Of a stretch of 41,030 nt of DNA, positions 16,255-24,348 are shown piece by piece. The DNA comes from Chloroflexota bacterium (GTDB lineage: Bacteria > Chloroflexota > Dehalococcoidia > FW602-bin16): contig SCTZ01000007.1 of assembly GCA_004297765.1 (NCBI GenBank), positions 1-41,030 on the forward strand. Reading direction: 5' to 3'. The notes beneath the pieces were generated by a model. That model was not told the DNA's origin. It did no database searches and saw only the letters and a program-made list of their open reading frames with translations. Made by a program: the position numbers and the translations under genes. How positions within the stretch are numbered: the first letter of the stretch is position 1; the number at the start of each line of letters is the position of its first letter.

Positions 16255-16545
16255 TCACACAACCAACGGATCGTGCATGTCGAAGACCGGCTGAACGCCC
16301 ATCGTTTGCAGGTACCGCTCGCGCGGCTCCAGCAATCGATAGAAGCGCAGGCTATCCTCCTTCGGGTTCATCTCTCTTTCCAGTCGGTGCTTCAGCTTCT
16401 CCAGATCGGCTTCACCCAACGTGCACTCGAAAACCGATTTCTGCACGCGCTGCCCAAACGCTTCACAGGCCTTGGCCACCCGCCGCAGCCGCCGCCGTCC
16501 CGCGGCACTATCGGTCGCCACGTCGTAGGTCACAAGGATCTCCAC
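16255..16545 (-). CDS. cas2: CRISPR adaptation endonuclease Cas2
   Basis: The 96-residue protein starts with GTG at 16545, 5 nt after GGAGG; a GTG at 16551 overlaps that ribosome site, and the open frame upstream lacks a start. The core VEILVTYDVATDSAAGRRRL, GQRVQKSVFECTL and LRFYRLLEP is typical type I-C Cas2, with metal-binding Asp in TYDV. It pairs with Cas1 to insert spacers at the adjacent leader. It lies 76 bp after cas1. Confidence 0.95.
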   Translation of the reverse strand: MEILVTYDVATDSAAGRRRLRRVAKACEAFGQRVQKSVFECTLGEADLEKLKHRLEREMNPKEDSLRFYRLLEPRERYLQTMGVQPVFDMHDPLVV

Positions 16546-16621
16546 GTCCACCTCCGCCTGCGATTTGCCTCGACCGAACCGCTGACCATCCGCCGGGTGC
16601 GCGCACAACCCTACCAGACCT

Positions 16622-17653
16622 TCAATGAGACAGGAAGGGCGGATAATCGGCCAAATCCCCGCGCAGATGCCGCGCAAGCAATCGAGCCTGCACGTGGGGC
16701 ACCAGCCCCAGTGGGATCTTCTCTTTCAGCACCCGATGCTGTACTTCCTCTTCTTTGCGCTTCTGATAAGCCACCAGCACGGCGCGTCGGCCCTCCTCGT
16801 TCAGTAGCACCGCGCCACCTGGCGATTCCTCGAACTGGTCGGACTGCAGTTGCCGGCGATTGATCAGCGTGAGAGCCAGCCGATCCGCAACCACCGGCCG
16901 CAGCTCTTCCATCAGGTCGAGCGCCAACGCCGGCCGACCAGGCCGTAGCGCGTGCAGGTAGCCGACTTGTGGGTCCAACCCAACCCCTTCCAGGGCTGAG
17001 GCGCATTCGTTGCGCAGCAGCGTGTACAGGAACGAGAGCACGGCGTTGGTGCGGTCCAGCGGCGGACGGCGCGTGCGGCCGCCGGGGCTGAAGTTGGGAC
17101 GGTCGCTGCGCACCATGTGTCCGAAGACGTCGAAGTACGCCCGTGCCGCCTCGCCCTCCGCTCCGCGAACTGTGTCCAGGTCGTGGGTCTCGCGCAGCCG
17201 CACCAGAATCCCGGCTAGCCGCTCAGCAGTTCCCGATAGGGACGTCCGGTCCTCATCAGTCGTGGCGTCGCGAGCTGATCGCAGTAGGACCTGCCGACTG
17301 TTCTGTATCTTGCCCGCCACCGCCTGGCGGGCCAGAGAGCAGGTGCGCTGCCGATCCGACAGCGCCAAATGCTGGGCCCGGCGCAGCAACACGTTCCCGT
17401 GCGTGCTGCCCTCCAAGCGGGCTCGGAAGCGCCCTCTGCGTGTCAGCCAGACCAGGTCGCGTCCGTCCTCGGCGCAGCGGTGGATCAGAAACGGGCTCAC
17501 GCTCACCTGCCCGAAGAGCACCAGCGCGCTCAACCGCAGCAGCGGCGCCCGCAGCCGCATTTCGTCCTCCACCTCCACCCGCACGGCGTCATGGTCCAGA
17601 TGCAGAAAGGCCCCCTGGGTCTGAACGTACAGAACGTTGAGCAGCTCACGCAT
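16622..17653 (-). CDS. cas1: CRISPR integrase Cas1 (type I-C)
   Basis: The 343-residue protein starts at ATG 17653 (MRELLNVLYVQTQGAFLHLD), the standard I-C Cas1 start; the open frame extends further upstream only inside cas4. Metal ligands are Glu166 (GAEGEAA), His234 (VGYLHA) and Asp246 (LALDLMEEL). The segment NAVLSFLYTLLRNECASAL is the family hallmark. It overlaps cas4 by 8 bp, so the two are translationally coupled. Confidence 0.97.
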   Translation of the reverse strand: MRELLNVLYVQTQGAFLHLDHDAVRVEVEDEMRLRAPLLRLSALVLFGQVSVSPFLIHRCAEDGRDLVWLTRRGRFRARLEGSTHGNVLLRRAQHLALSDRQRTCSLARQAVAGKIQNSRQVLLRSARDATTDEDRTSLSGTAERLAGILVRLRETHDLDTVRGAEGEAARAYFDVFGHMVRSDRPNFSPGGRTRRPPLDRTNAVLSFLYTLLRNECASALEGVGLDPQVGYLHALRPGRPALALDLMEELRPVVADRLALTLINRRQLQSDQFEESPGGAVLLNEEGRRAVLVAYQKRKEEEVQHRVLKEKIPLGLVPHVQARLLARHLRGDLADYPPFLSH

Positions 17654-18398
17654 CGCGCTCTCCTCCGCCGTCTTCCTCATCCGGTCCGAACGCCGTTTGG
17701 GCATCATACGGATGAAACAGAGCTCCCTGCAGTCCACGCAGCCGGGCTCTCTCCGCCACCACAGCCGGCAAACATACGTCACCCAGCGAGCAGTTGGGGC
17801 AACGCGCGTCGTTGGGCGCCGCGGGCAGCCGCTCCATCTCCAACATGGCCCGCAGTCCCTCGATAGCCTCCCGCGTCTGTCGGCGCAGCTCGTCGTCGAA
17901 GGCAACCTCGTGCCGACGCCGCACGCCGCGGTAGAAGATCGCGCCCCGGGGAACGATCACCCCCAGCATCTCCTCCAGGCACAGCGCCTGCGCGCACAAC
18001 TGCAAGTCCGCATGCGGTCCGTGCCTGCGCCCCACCTTGTACTCCACCGGATACGGCCCTTCCGGCCGAAACTCCACCAGGTCGGCCTTCCCGAAAAGGC
18101 CCAGCCGCCTGGACCACAGCGCGATCCCCCGAGCGACCCGCACCCCCTGCGCCACGCCCTCGTCCCCCTCATCCACCCGCTCGTGGGCCAGTTGCCCGCG
18201 CACGGTGAAGACGTTGTCCTCGAAGACCTGCTCCACGTGGATCAGCGCGCACTGGCGCGGACAGTACGAGAAATGCTCGATAGCCGAGATCAAGACCTCG
18301 ATCTGCTCCTCGCCAATCGGCGCTCCAAGAGCCTCGGCTACCTCGTCTAGCCCTGATTTCCCTTCACTCCCATCCTCCCCCTCGCACTCCACGGTCAT
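17646..18398 (-). CDS. cas4: CRISPR adaptation nuclease Cas4 (RecB-like, Fe-S)
   Basis: The 250-residue protein has an Fe-S cluster set Cys46 (YCPRQC) with Cys200, Cys203 and Cys209 (CPNCSLGDVC). RecB-type nuclease motifs are His72 (LAHERVD), Asp106 (FGKADLVEF) and Glu119/Lys121 (VEYKVG). It trims prespacers and selects the PAM end during adaptation. The N-terminus has about 35 extra acidic residues and the C-terminus an acidic tail, so it is slightly longer than usual. It overlaps cas7 by 4 bp. Confidence 0.95.
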   Translation of the reverse strand: MTVECEGEDGSEGKSGLDEVAEALGAPIGEEQIEVLISAIEHFSYCPRQCALIHVEQVFEDNVFTVRGQLAHERVDEGDEGVAQGVRVARGIALWSRRLGLFGKADLVEFRPEGPYPVEYKVGRRHGPHADLQLCAQALCLEEMLGVIVPRGAIFYRGVRRRHEVAFDDELRRQTREAIEGLRAMLEMERLPAAPNDARCPNCSLGDVCLPAVVAERARLRGLQGALFHPYDAQTAFGPDEEDGGGERDA

Positions 18399-19312
18399 GA
18401 CACCAGCGCCGTCAAGGTTACGCCGGATGGCAGGTCACTCCCGGCCACGCGCACCTCGTAATCGCTGAAGCGTCGCGGAGCTTCGATCCCGGACTTGCGC
18501 TCCACCACCACCCGCTCGAAGAGCTTATGCGCGGGCGCGTTGCCAAGGTTGCTCTCGTGGGTGAAGACGTAGAGCCCCTGGCAGGCCATCATGCCACGGG
18601 AGGAGGAGCGGTCCAGGTCCCACATCTGCTGCAGCGCCTGCCAGAACAACTCCAGGTCCTCCTCCGTCACTCCTGTCCGACTAGCAAAATGAGGATTAAA
18701 GAAGCCGTGGGCCCGATAGAGGCCATAGGGAACCACCGCTTTGCGACCCATCTCGGTATTCTTGCCCCCGGTCCCCTTGGCACCATCCTCGCTCACGACA
18801 ACTGTAGATTCATCCTCGCGCGTGACGGCAACCCGGGTGATGGAGATGTCCAGCGGAACGATGGGATCGTAAGACCGCGCGAACGTGATCTGGATCGGAC
18901 CGCGGACCTGCCCACAATTGACCCCTGTCGTCATCACAGCGCCGAAGAGCCGAATGTCGTAGAAATTCTGGCACATCCACTCCCGCGCTTGCTCCACGTC
19001 ACCTTTGGCCTGTTTCGCACCTGTCGACTTCAGCCCCAACGCCTCGTAGGCACGCCGGTGCAACGCATTTAGGGCGTCTCCCCCACTCTGCACGTAGATC
19101 TTGAAACGGCCTTCCCTGCCGCGGGCAACATCCACACAATCGCGCACCTTGCGCTTGATGGAGACGTCAGTCACCAGCCCCTGCATCGTCTCCGGGTCCA
19201 CCCGCGGCAGGTTGCCGGCATCCGGATCGCCGTTGGGATTGCCATCGCTGACGTCGAAGAGCAGTACAAAGTCATGTCGCCGCGTTACGTCGAGCTGTGC
19301 TGCGTCTGCCAT
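18395..19312 (-). CDS. cas7: Cascade backbone protein Cas7 (Csd2, type I-C)
   Basis: The 305-residue protein contains the Cas7 signature FDVSDGNPNGDPDAGNLPRVD and GLVTDVSIKRKVRD, then NFYDIRLFGAVMTTG, VRGPIQITFARSYDPI and VPYGLYRAHGFFNPHFA. Multiple copies coat the crRNA spacer in the effector. It starts 1 nt after the cas8c stop. Confidence 0.97.
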   Translation of the reverse strand: MADAAQLDVTRRHDFVLLFDVSDGNPNGDPDAGNLPRVDPETMQGLVTDVSIKRKVRDCVDVARGREGRFKIYVQSGGDALNALHRRAYEALGLKSTGAKQAKGDVEQAREWMCQNFYDIRLFGAVMTTGVNCGQVRGPIQITFARSYDPIVPLDISITRVAVTREDESTVVVSEDGAKGTGGKNTEMGRKAVVPYGLYRAHGFFNPHFASRTGVTEEDLELFWQALQQMWDLDRSSSRGMMACQGLYVFTHESNLGNAPAHKLFERVVVERKSGIEAPRRFSDYEVRVAGSDLPSGVTLTALVS

Positions 19313-19313
19313 C

Positions 19314-19781
19314 TCAGTTACTCTCCTTCTCCAACTCAGACTGCCTTACTTCCATCTCATCGTCAGTCAACATGTCGTCCGTAGGCAGGGTCAGACCTGC
19401 CTTGCGCCGCTCACTGGCCTCGCGAGCCTGGGCCCGATCATAGGCTCGCTGGTGATAGTACCCTAGAGCAAACAGCCCCTGATCTTCCAGCTTGAGAATG
19501 CGAGGATAGCTACTCAGGTTTGCCTGCACGTCCTCCAATCGCCGCTGTAAAGCTACATACGCTCCATGCTGGTCGCGCTCCAGCTTGGCCAGATGCGGCT
19601 GAGCGCCACGCACCAGCCGACCAAAAACCGAAGCGGGCGCGGAGGAGGCGGTGCCGAAGAAGCGATCCACGATCGTCTGCTTGATGCCGGGCACCGCCCG
19701 GCGCTGCACCTCCTCCAGTACCGCCAGCAATCGACCGCATTGGTAGGCGGAACTAGGGTTATCAGGATCTAGCCGGACCAT
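19314..19781 (-). CDS. cas11c: Cas11c small subunit from an internal start within cas8c
   Basis: Codon 433 of cas8c is ATG at 19781, preceded by AAAGGAGG (19794-19787) with a 5-nt spacer, an ideal ribosome site in the middle of a gene. The in-frame product is 155 residues, starting MVRLDPDNPSSAYQCGRLLA. Type I-C systems are known to make Cas11c this way. The product would form the helical belly filament of Cascade. Confidence 0.85.
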   Translation of the reverse strand: MVRLDPDNPSSAYQCGRLLAVLEEVQRRAVPGIKQTIVDRFFGTASSAPASVFGRLVRGAQPHLAKLERDQHGAYVALQRRLEDVQANLSSYPRILKLEDQGLFALGYYHQRAYDRAQAREASERRKAGLTLPTDDMLTDDEMEVRQSELEKESN

Positions 19782-21077
19782 TCTATCCTCCTTTGGGATA
19801 TCTGTATGCTGGCTCAGCAGCACGAGCTTGATCAGGGCAGCGCGTGGGCGCATCACATCCCGCTCTGCTCGGTTTCGATTGACCGCCTGATGAAGCAGAC
19901 TCAACGGCAGAGGGGTGCCTATCAGTGCCGCACGGATGAGAGCCCGTGGGGTCGGAGGCGCCAACTCCTTCTGTGCATCGCGCACCGTGGCCGCGGCCAG
20001 AGCGTACAGACCCAACGGCCGTGGCTCATCGCCGTATGCGTCCACGATCCACTGACGCTCGAACCACCTCGACAATTGCTCGCACGCATTGCCCACCGTG
20101 GTGTCGATCCAATCGCGGACCACCGTCCGTCCGCCACTACCGGAGAGCGTGGTGGCGTAGAATGCCGTATTATCCACTCGTGAGACAGGCTTGCCCGTGC
20201 GCACCGATTCCAGCAGATCACGCACCTGCTCGGGCTTGGGATCCGTCATGAAGCTGCGCAGATCAAACCCCACCTCTTCACGCGTCCAGAAGATGAAGGC
20301 GGCCCCGCCGAGAACCATGCGGCTCTGTTGGTTGGCGAGAAGCTCGTTAGCCGCCTTCGTAAAGCGCTCTCCACACGAAGCGCACGTAGGGGCGATGAAG
20401 GAGGCTTCTAGACCATACGACTCGAAGGCCTCGGCGTTGGCCGAGATGATAGACGTGCCGGAAGTTTGCCCGCCGGGCACGCCTTTGATCTTGGCCTGCA
20501 AACGTTCCAGGACCGGGCGCTCCTGCCCGCAGATCAGGCATTGCATCACACGAGCGTCCTTGAGCGATGGATCGTTCTCCGCGGCCCAGAAGCTCTGAAC
20601 ACCGGGCAAATCGATGGGGAAGACACCGTCCACACGAAAAGTGGTGGTGGCACCTCGGTCGAAGTCCTCCGGCAGATCTAGTTGCGAGGTTGGGTCTCCA
20701 TCCAGAAAAGCGCAGACAGCCTCCACGGACGGCTCACGACTCCGGGCCGCACAGCGCCCAACCAGGTCGCGGTAGGCAGCGTGGCACGCCGCGACGCGCT
20801 CGGGCTTGGAGGTCTCTCGCGGCAAACCGAGCGTGTACTCTACGTTGTCGGCCAGCAGCAAAGGCCTGATGCCCGACGCACGCTGCACCTGGGGAACCAA
20901 ACGTCGCTCCCCACGACGTGTGCGTGGGTCGCTCGGGTCAGCCGTGTCGATAGGCCGCGGATTGAGGAGGCGTCCGGACCCGTGCAGGTCGATCACATAC
21001 CGCACCGGAGCTTCCACATACAGCGTGGGCGGCAGATCGAGACGGTCGGCATAGTCATTCAGGCGTTGCAGCAGCAT
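19314..21077 (-). CDS. cas8c: Cascade large subunit Cas8c (Csd1)
   Basis: The 587-residue protein opens MLLQRLNDYADRLDLPPTLY, as usual for Cas8c. Two CxxC pairs (Cys180/183 and Cys232/235) make a zinc-binding site. The motifs TSGTSIISANAEAFESYG and FYATTLSGSGGRTVVRDW are conserved in the family. It recognises the PAM in Cascade. The last 155 residues are also read as a separate small subunit from an internal start. It abuts cas5c without a gap. Confidence 0.96.
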   Translation of the reverse strand: MLLQRLNDYADRLDLPPTLYVEAPVRYVIDLHGSGRLLNPRPIDTADPSDPRTRRGERRLVPQVQRASGIRPLLLADNVEYTLGLPRETSKPERVAACHAAYRDLVGRCAARSREPSVEAVCAFLDGDPTSQLDLPEDFDRGATTTFRVDGVFPIDLPGVQSFWAAENDPSLKDARVMQCLICGQERPVLERLQAKIKGVPGGQTSGTSIISANAEAFESYGLEASFIAPTCASCGERFTKAANELLANQQSRMVLGGAAFIFWTREEVGFDLRSFMTDPKPEQVRDLLESVRTGKPVSRVDNTAFYATTLSGSGGRTVVRDWIDTTVGNACEQLSRWFERQWIVDAYGDEPRPLGLYALAAATVRDAQKELAPPTPRALIRAALIGTPLPLSLLHQAVNRNRAERDVMRPRAALIKLVLLSQHTDIPKEDRMVRLDPDNPSSAYQCGRLLAVLEEVQRRAVPGIKQTIVDRFFGTASSAPASVFGRLVRGAQPHLAKLERDQHGAYVALQRRLEDVQANLSSYPRILKLEDQGLFALGYYHQRAYDRAQAREASERRKAGLTLPTDDMLTDDEMEVRQSELEKESN

Positions 21078-21728
21078 TCAGTTAATCCTCCCACCGCCGG
21101 GTCCCGGCACATACAGAACTCCTTTTTCCAGCCGGGCATTGAAGAAGCGCGGAGTAGCGGAGCCCCCCGGGAGGTAATCCAGATCCAAAAGAATGGGGCC
21201 CAAATCCTCGGTTCGATCGATAGGCTGTTCGCGACCGCCGGGCCGGGCAAATGCCGCCGAGAACTCGCGACAGCCCAGATAGGGTGTGGCAAAACAGCGA
21301 CCGTCCTGCACCCGGCGCCGGAACTGATCACGGTACTTGGCCGGGTGCTCGTTCACGTGGGACTTCACCTCCAGTTGGGCCCGAATCAGATAGGCAGGCT
21401 CCCGGAGGGCTAGGGTGTGACGCTGCGACCGATCCTCGGCAGCGTCGTAGCCTCCCCCTGACTTCTCCCACCCGCTCGCGGCCCGGAAGCTCGCCCGATT
21501 GTTCACCTCGTTGCGCACGATCGAGAAGTAGCGAATCGGGTTGAGCACCCAGATCTCCTGAACGCGCCAGACGACCTCGGGCTTCCAGAAGATGGCCTCC
21601 AACACACCCCGCGCGGCCGACGGGGTCATGACGGGATAGGTCACCCGCTCTACCTTCATCTCCGGCCGTGTGAAGCAGCCAAAGGACCCCCACACCTTCA
21701 CTTCCACAGGCGGATCGTCGATGCTCAT
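21078..21728 (-). CDS. cas5c: Cas5c (crRNA-processing and Cascade subunit)
   Basis: The 216-residue protein starts at ATG 21728 after AAAAGGAGG. Family motifs: VKVWGSFGCFTRPEMKVERV, MTPSAARGVLEAIFWKPEV, PYLGCREFSAAF. Type I-C has no Cas6; Cas5c cuts the repeat. The catalytic Tyr-Lys-His of the well-studied B. halodurans protein (Tyr46, Lys116, His117) seems to be Phe47, Lys131, Tyr132 here (AIFWKP and PAKYRDQF), from my alignment by eye. It is the first gene of the cas5c-cas8c-cas7-cas4-cas1-cas2 operon. Confidence 0.94.
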   Translation of the reverse strand: MSIDDPPVEVKVWGSFGCFTRPEMKVERVTYPVMTPSAARGVLEAIFWKPEVVWRVQEIWVLNPIRYFSIVRNEVNNRASFRAASGWEKSGGGYDAAEDRSQRHTLALREPAYLIRAQLEVKSHVNEHPAKYRDQFRRRVQDGRCFATPYLGCREFSAAFARPGGREQPIDRTEDLGPILLDLDYLPGGSATPRFFNARLEKGVLYVPGPGGGRIN

Positions 21729-21888
21729 GATGCCTCCTTTTCTCTTAGTGCGTCATTCCGCAAGTCGGTGCCGCGTCGCGGCAACGCGATCGGACCGACT
21801 CCGGAGACCGCTGCGGTTTTCGAAACCGCGGCGGTCTTGTCCGACCGGGTACCTCACTTGAGGAACGATGCACTTGGTGATACCCCGC

Positions 21889-21979
21889 GGCGCCGGTCCA
21901 ACCGGCGCCCCGCTCACTCTTCCAAGACCTGGTTTCAATCCTCGCTGTACTCTTCCAATACCTGCAATATACAGCGCCT
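21889..21979 (-). ncRNA. crRNA-like RNA (CreR/CreA-type candidate) between cas3 and cas5c
   Basis: A promoter at 22013-21985 predicts transcription from about 21979. The RNA begins with CGCTGTA (21976-21970), a 20-nt loop and TACAGCG (21949-21943), directly followed by AGGATTGAAAC (21942-21932), identical to the 11-nt handle of this array and in the same stem-then-handle geometry. A spacer-like CAGGTCTTGGAAGAGTGAGCG follows (21931-21911), then a GC hairpin GGCGCCGGT/ACCGGCGCC (21909-21889). It is not part of an array. The spacer-like part matches 21964-21949, just downstream of the promoter, at 15 of 16 positions. By analogy with crRNA-like regulators that guide Cascade to cas or toxin promoters, it is probably an autorepressor of the cas operon; this role is inferred. 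Confidence 0.7.
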
Positions 21980-21984
21980 CTCCC

Positions 21985-22013
21985 ATCTTACATCCAAACA
22001 GCATGGCTGTCAA
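21985..22013 (-). promoter_or_regulatory. Promoter of the crRNA-like RNA and probably the cas5c-cas2 operon
   Basis: On the minus strand, TTGACA (22013-22008) and TAAGAT (21990-21985) are separated by exactly 17 bp. No better promoter was seen between it and cas5c. The 21729-21888 leader downstream contains further hairpins (TGCCGC-GAC-GCGGCA; GCGGTTT-CGA-AAACCGC within GACCGC/GCGGTC). Confidence 0.75.
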
Positions 22014-22036
22014 ACGCATCTCGGTGTATCAGCAAA

Positions 22037-24202
22037 TCAGATGATCAACGCGTCAGGCTCCGGGTCCTGGCCGACTAGGCCGCACACGCGGTCATAATCT
22101 CCCATCCACTCCCCCAACCCGGACATGACCGGCAGTATCAGCCCTTGCCTCTCCAGGCGCTGGGCGCGGTGCCACTCCATGCTGACCAGGTACGGCTGCA
22201 GCCGCCGCAGTAGCGCACCAGCCTCCGCCGTGCCTATGCGCAAGCGCTCCAGCACATCCCGAACGCTCTTCCGTTCCTCGGCTGTTCCATATTGCGTGAC
22301 CACCACACTGGTCGACTCGTCGATCATTCGGAACTCGCTGGCAGTTTTTGGATAGTCCAGCCTGGCCCGTAGCTGCTGAATCCCTCCGCGATCTGTCTTT
22401 ACCATCGGAAAGAGCTCGCGGAAGTAAGTCCCGATTGTGCCGGGATCATCCAGATCGACAGCTCCACGCTTCAACATACCCACCGCCAGACCGTGTCCGA
22501 TACTATAAGCCCCGCGCGGCATACTGCCATCGCACGGTTGAAACACTATCACGCGCCCGGTCGTGAGAAGTCCTTCTCGATTGCAGCGCCCCCCGGCCTG
22601 AATGATCCCATCCAGCGGTCCCATAGCTCGCAGCACCAGCGGAAAATCGAAATCCACGCCAGCCTCAACCACCTGGGTCGAGACCACCCGGCAGGGCTCG
22701 CCGGCCGCCAACCGTAGCCGCACGTCGGCGATCACGCGCCGTCTATGCGCTCCACATAGCAGAGTAGAGAGGTGCAACGCCATCGGATCGTCAAGCGCAT
22801 CGAGCAACGCCAGAGCGTCCTTCTTCGTGTTCAGGATCGCGAGAACTTGTGGCTCCTCGCGCATGAGAGCCGCTACCTCCGCCCAACTCAAGGCAGGATC
22901 GGTGCGCCACTCGTACGCCACCCGCTTGAGGACAGCGAAGAACCGTCCTGGGTCGGGCACGATCTCTCTGGTCTGCACCGCGGCAAAGGCCGAGATCACG
23001 TCGAAGGTAGGCTGGGTTGCGGTTGAGATAACCACCGTCGTACCGTAATGGGCCGAGAGTTGCTGCAAGACATCCAGGATTGGCGTGAGGAGACGCGGTG
23101 GCAGCGCCTGGGCTTCGTCCAAGATGATGACGCTGCGGGCCAGCCGATGTAGCTTGCGGCAGCGGCTGGTGCTCTTGGCGAAGAGACTCTCGAAGAGCTG
23201 GACCGTGGTAGTGACCACGATCCGCGCGTCCCAGTTCTCCGCAGACAGACGGGACCAGATTTGCTCCGGCTCGAACTCCTCCCCCTCCGCTGGCGTCACC
23301 GCGCTGTGATGCTCCAATACGACAGGCGCCCGATCTCCTGCCGTCTCGAAGATGTACCTGTACACGTCAGCCGTCTGTTCGGTGATACTGATGTAGGGCA
23401 CGGCCACGATAATGCGTTCGTGGCCATGGCGAAGGGCATGGCGGAGTGCAAAGCCCATCGCCGCCCGTGTTTTCCCACCACCCGTCGGCACAGTCAACCG
23501 GAAGATGCCGGGCGGATCTTCCGCTGCCGCCAGGCAGGTCTGGTAGATAGCGTGCCGAGCCTCGCCAACTGGATCCCCGCGCTTGCCAGAAAGCTGTCCC
23601 TGGTCTCGCTCGAATCGCTCCCACAACTCCGCAAGATCGGTCTGGCCACCACGTCGCACGCTTGAGCCTGGGCGCATGTGACGCTCCGTGTCCAGAAAGT
23701 CGGCGTCCACGAGCGCAGAGAAGAGCAGACGAAGAAAAAGCTCAGCCGCGGTTGGATCCCGCAGTGCCCAGTCTGGGAAGGACAGTTCACCGATCGGCTG
23801 TAGGTCGGACAGAGCCCGTTCGGCCTGTCTCCGCGCCTCCATGGACCCAGGCAGACCACCCCACTTCTCTAGCCAGGTTTGCGTCTCGCCGGGTGTCCCC
23901 AGGCCGCCGTGGTGTCCTCGCATGAGCAGGGAGAGAATGGACTGATGCTGCTGCGCAACGCCCGCTCCCGCGGCCTTGTGGTCCACGTGTTCGCGATGCC
24001 GTGGATTCGCCTCTGAGGTCAGAAGGTAACGCTGAAAGGCCTGATCGAATTTCCCGATATCATGCCAGAGCCCCAGGAACCTGGCCATCTCTGCCGCTCC
24101 CAGAGGCGCAGCATAGCCCGCGGCCAAGTCCGCCACCTGTTTCAGATGAGCGACCAGATCCTGCCGCTCGCCATGTTCGTTTCGAGAGTGGGCGTAAGGC
24201 AT
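22037..24202 (-). CDS. cas3: CRISPR nuclease-helicase Cas3 (HD plus DExD/H)
   Basis: The 721-residue protein starts at ATG 24202 with AGGAGG upstream (MPYAHSRNEHGERQ); the open frame to 24439 runs through its own promoter. HD nuclease: LWHDIGK (His47, Asp48), VDHKAAGA (His75), GHHGG (His97/98), SALVDADFLDTE (Asp166). Helicase: VPTGGGKT (238-245), LDEAQ (361-365), ISTATQ (392-397), then TQVVEAGVDFDF. It is recruited by Cascade to degrade the non-target strand. It is separated from cas5c by the 308-bp region that encodes the crRNA-like RNA. Confidence 0.97.
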   Translation of the reverse strand: MPYAHSRNEHGERQDLVAHLKQVADLAAGYAAPLGAAEMARFLGLWHDIGKFDQAFQRYLLTSEANPRHREHVDHKAAGAGVAQQHQSILSLLMRGHHGGLGTPGETQTWLEKWGGLPGSMEARRQAERALSDLQPIGELSFPDWALRDPTAAELFLRLLFSALVDADFLDTERHMRPGSSVRRGGQTDLAELWERFERDQGQLSGKRGDPVGEARHAIYQTCLAAAEDPPGIFRLTVPTGGGKTRAAMGFALRHALRHGHERIIVAVPYISITEQTADVYRYIFETAGDRAPVVLEHHSAVTPAEGEEFEPEQIWSRLSAENWDARIVVTTTVQLFESLFAKSTSRCRKLHRLARSVIILDEAQALPPRLLTPILDVLQQLSAHYGTTVVISTATQPTFDVISAFAAVQTREIVPDPGRFFAVLKRVAYEWRTDPALSWAEVAALMREEPQVLAILNTKKDALALLDALDDPMALHLSTLLCGAHRRRVIADVRLRLAAGEPCRVVSTQVVEAGVDFDFPLVLRAMGPLDGIIQAGGRCNREGLLTTGRVIVFQPCDGSMPRGAYSIGHGLAVGMLKRGAVDLDDPGTIGTYFRELFPMVKTDRGGIQQLRARLDYPKTASEFRMIDESTSVVVTQYGTAEERKSVRDVLERLRIGTAEAGALLRRLQPYLVSMEWHRAQRLERQGLILPVMSGLGEWMGDYDRVCGLVGQDPEPDALII

Positions 24203-24319
24203 CACAAACCTCCTGCTTTGCGCTTCCTGCCTACCTTCCGTGCGCAGATGAAGCCTGGAGACCACCGCAATGGAAGAATCATACGTGAATGCATGCAATG
24301 GTACGCTTGATCGGCACTC

Positions 24320-24348
24320 ATTATAGCACGCAAAGATGCGATGGTAAA
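24320..24348 (-). promoter_or_regulatory. cas3 promoter
   Basis: TTTACC (24348-24343) and a consensus TATAAT (24325-24320) have 17-bp spacing. The 5' untranslated region to cas3 would be about 110 nt. So cas3 and the rest of the operon appear to be transcribed separately. Confidence 0.7.

Noticed and set aside
21753-22019. An 88-codon minus-strand frame and an Arg-rich plus-strand frame between cas3 and cas5c, considered as a CreT-like toxin guarded by the crRNA-like RNA.
   Set aside because: The minus frame starts upstream of the predicted promoter start and reads through hairpins; the plus frame is antisense and has no ribosome site. No small-toxin features are seen, so a toxin role is not supported.
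16043-24348. A cas6 gene or second effector module.
   Set aside because: All frames in the locus are accounted for by the seven standard I-C genes plus internal cas11c; no Cas6 signature was found.
24203-24348. A second target of the crRNA-like spacer in the cas3 promoter region.
   Set aside because: Only a 7-base word (TGGAAGA) is shared, which is expected by chance.
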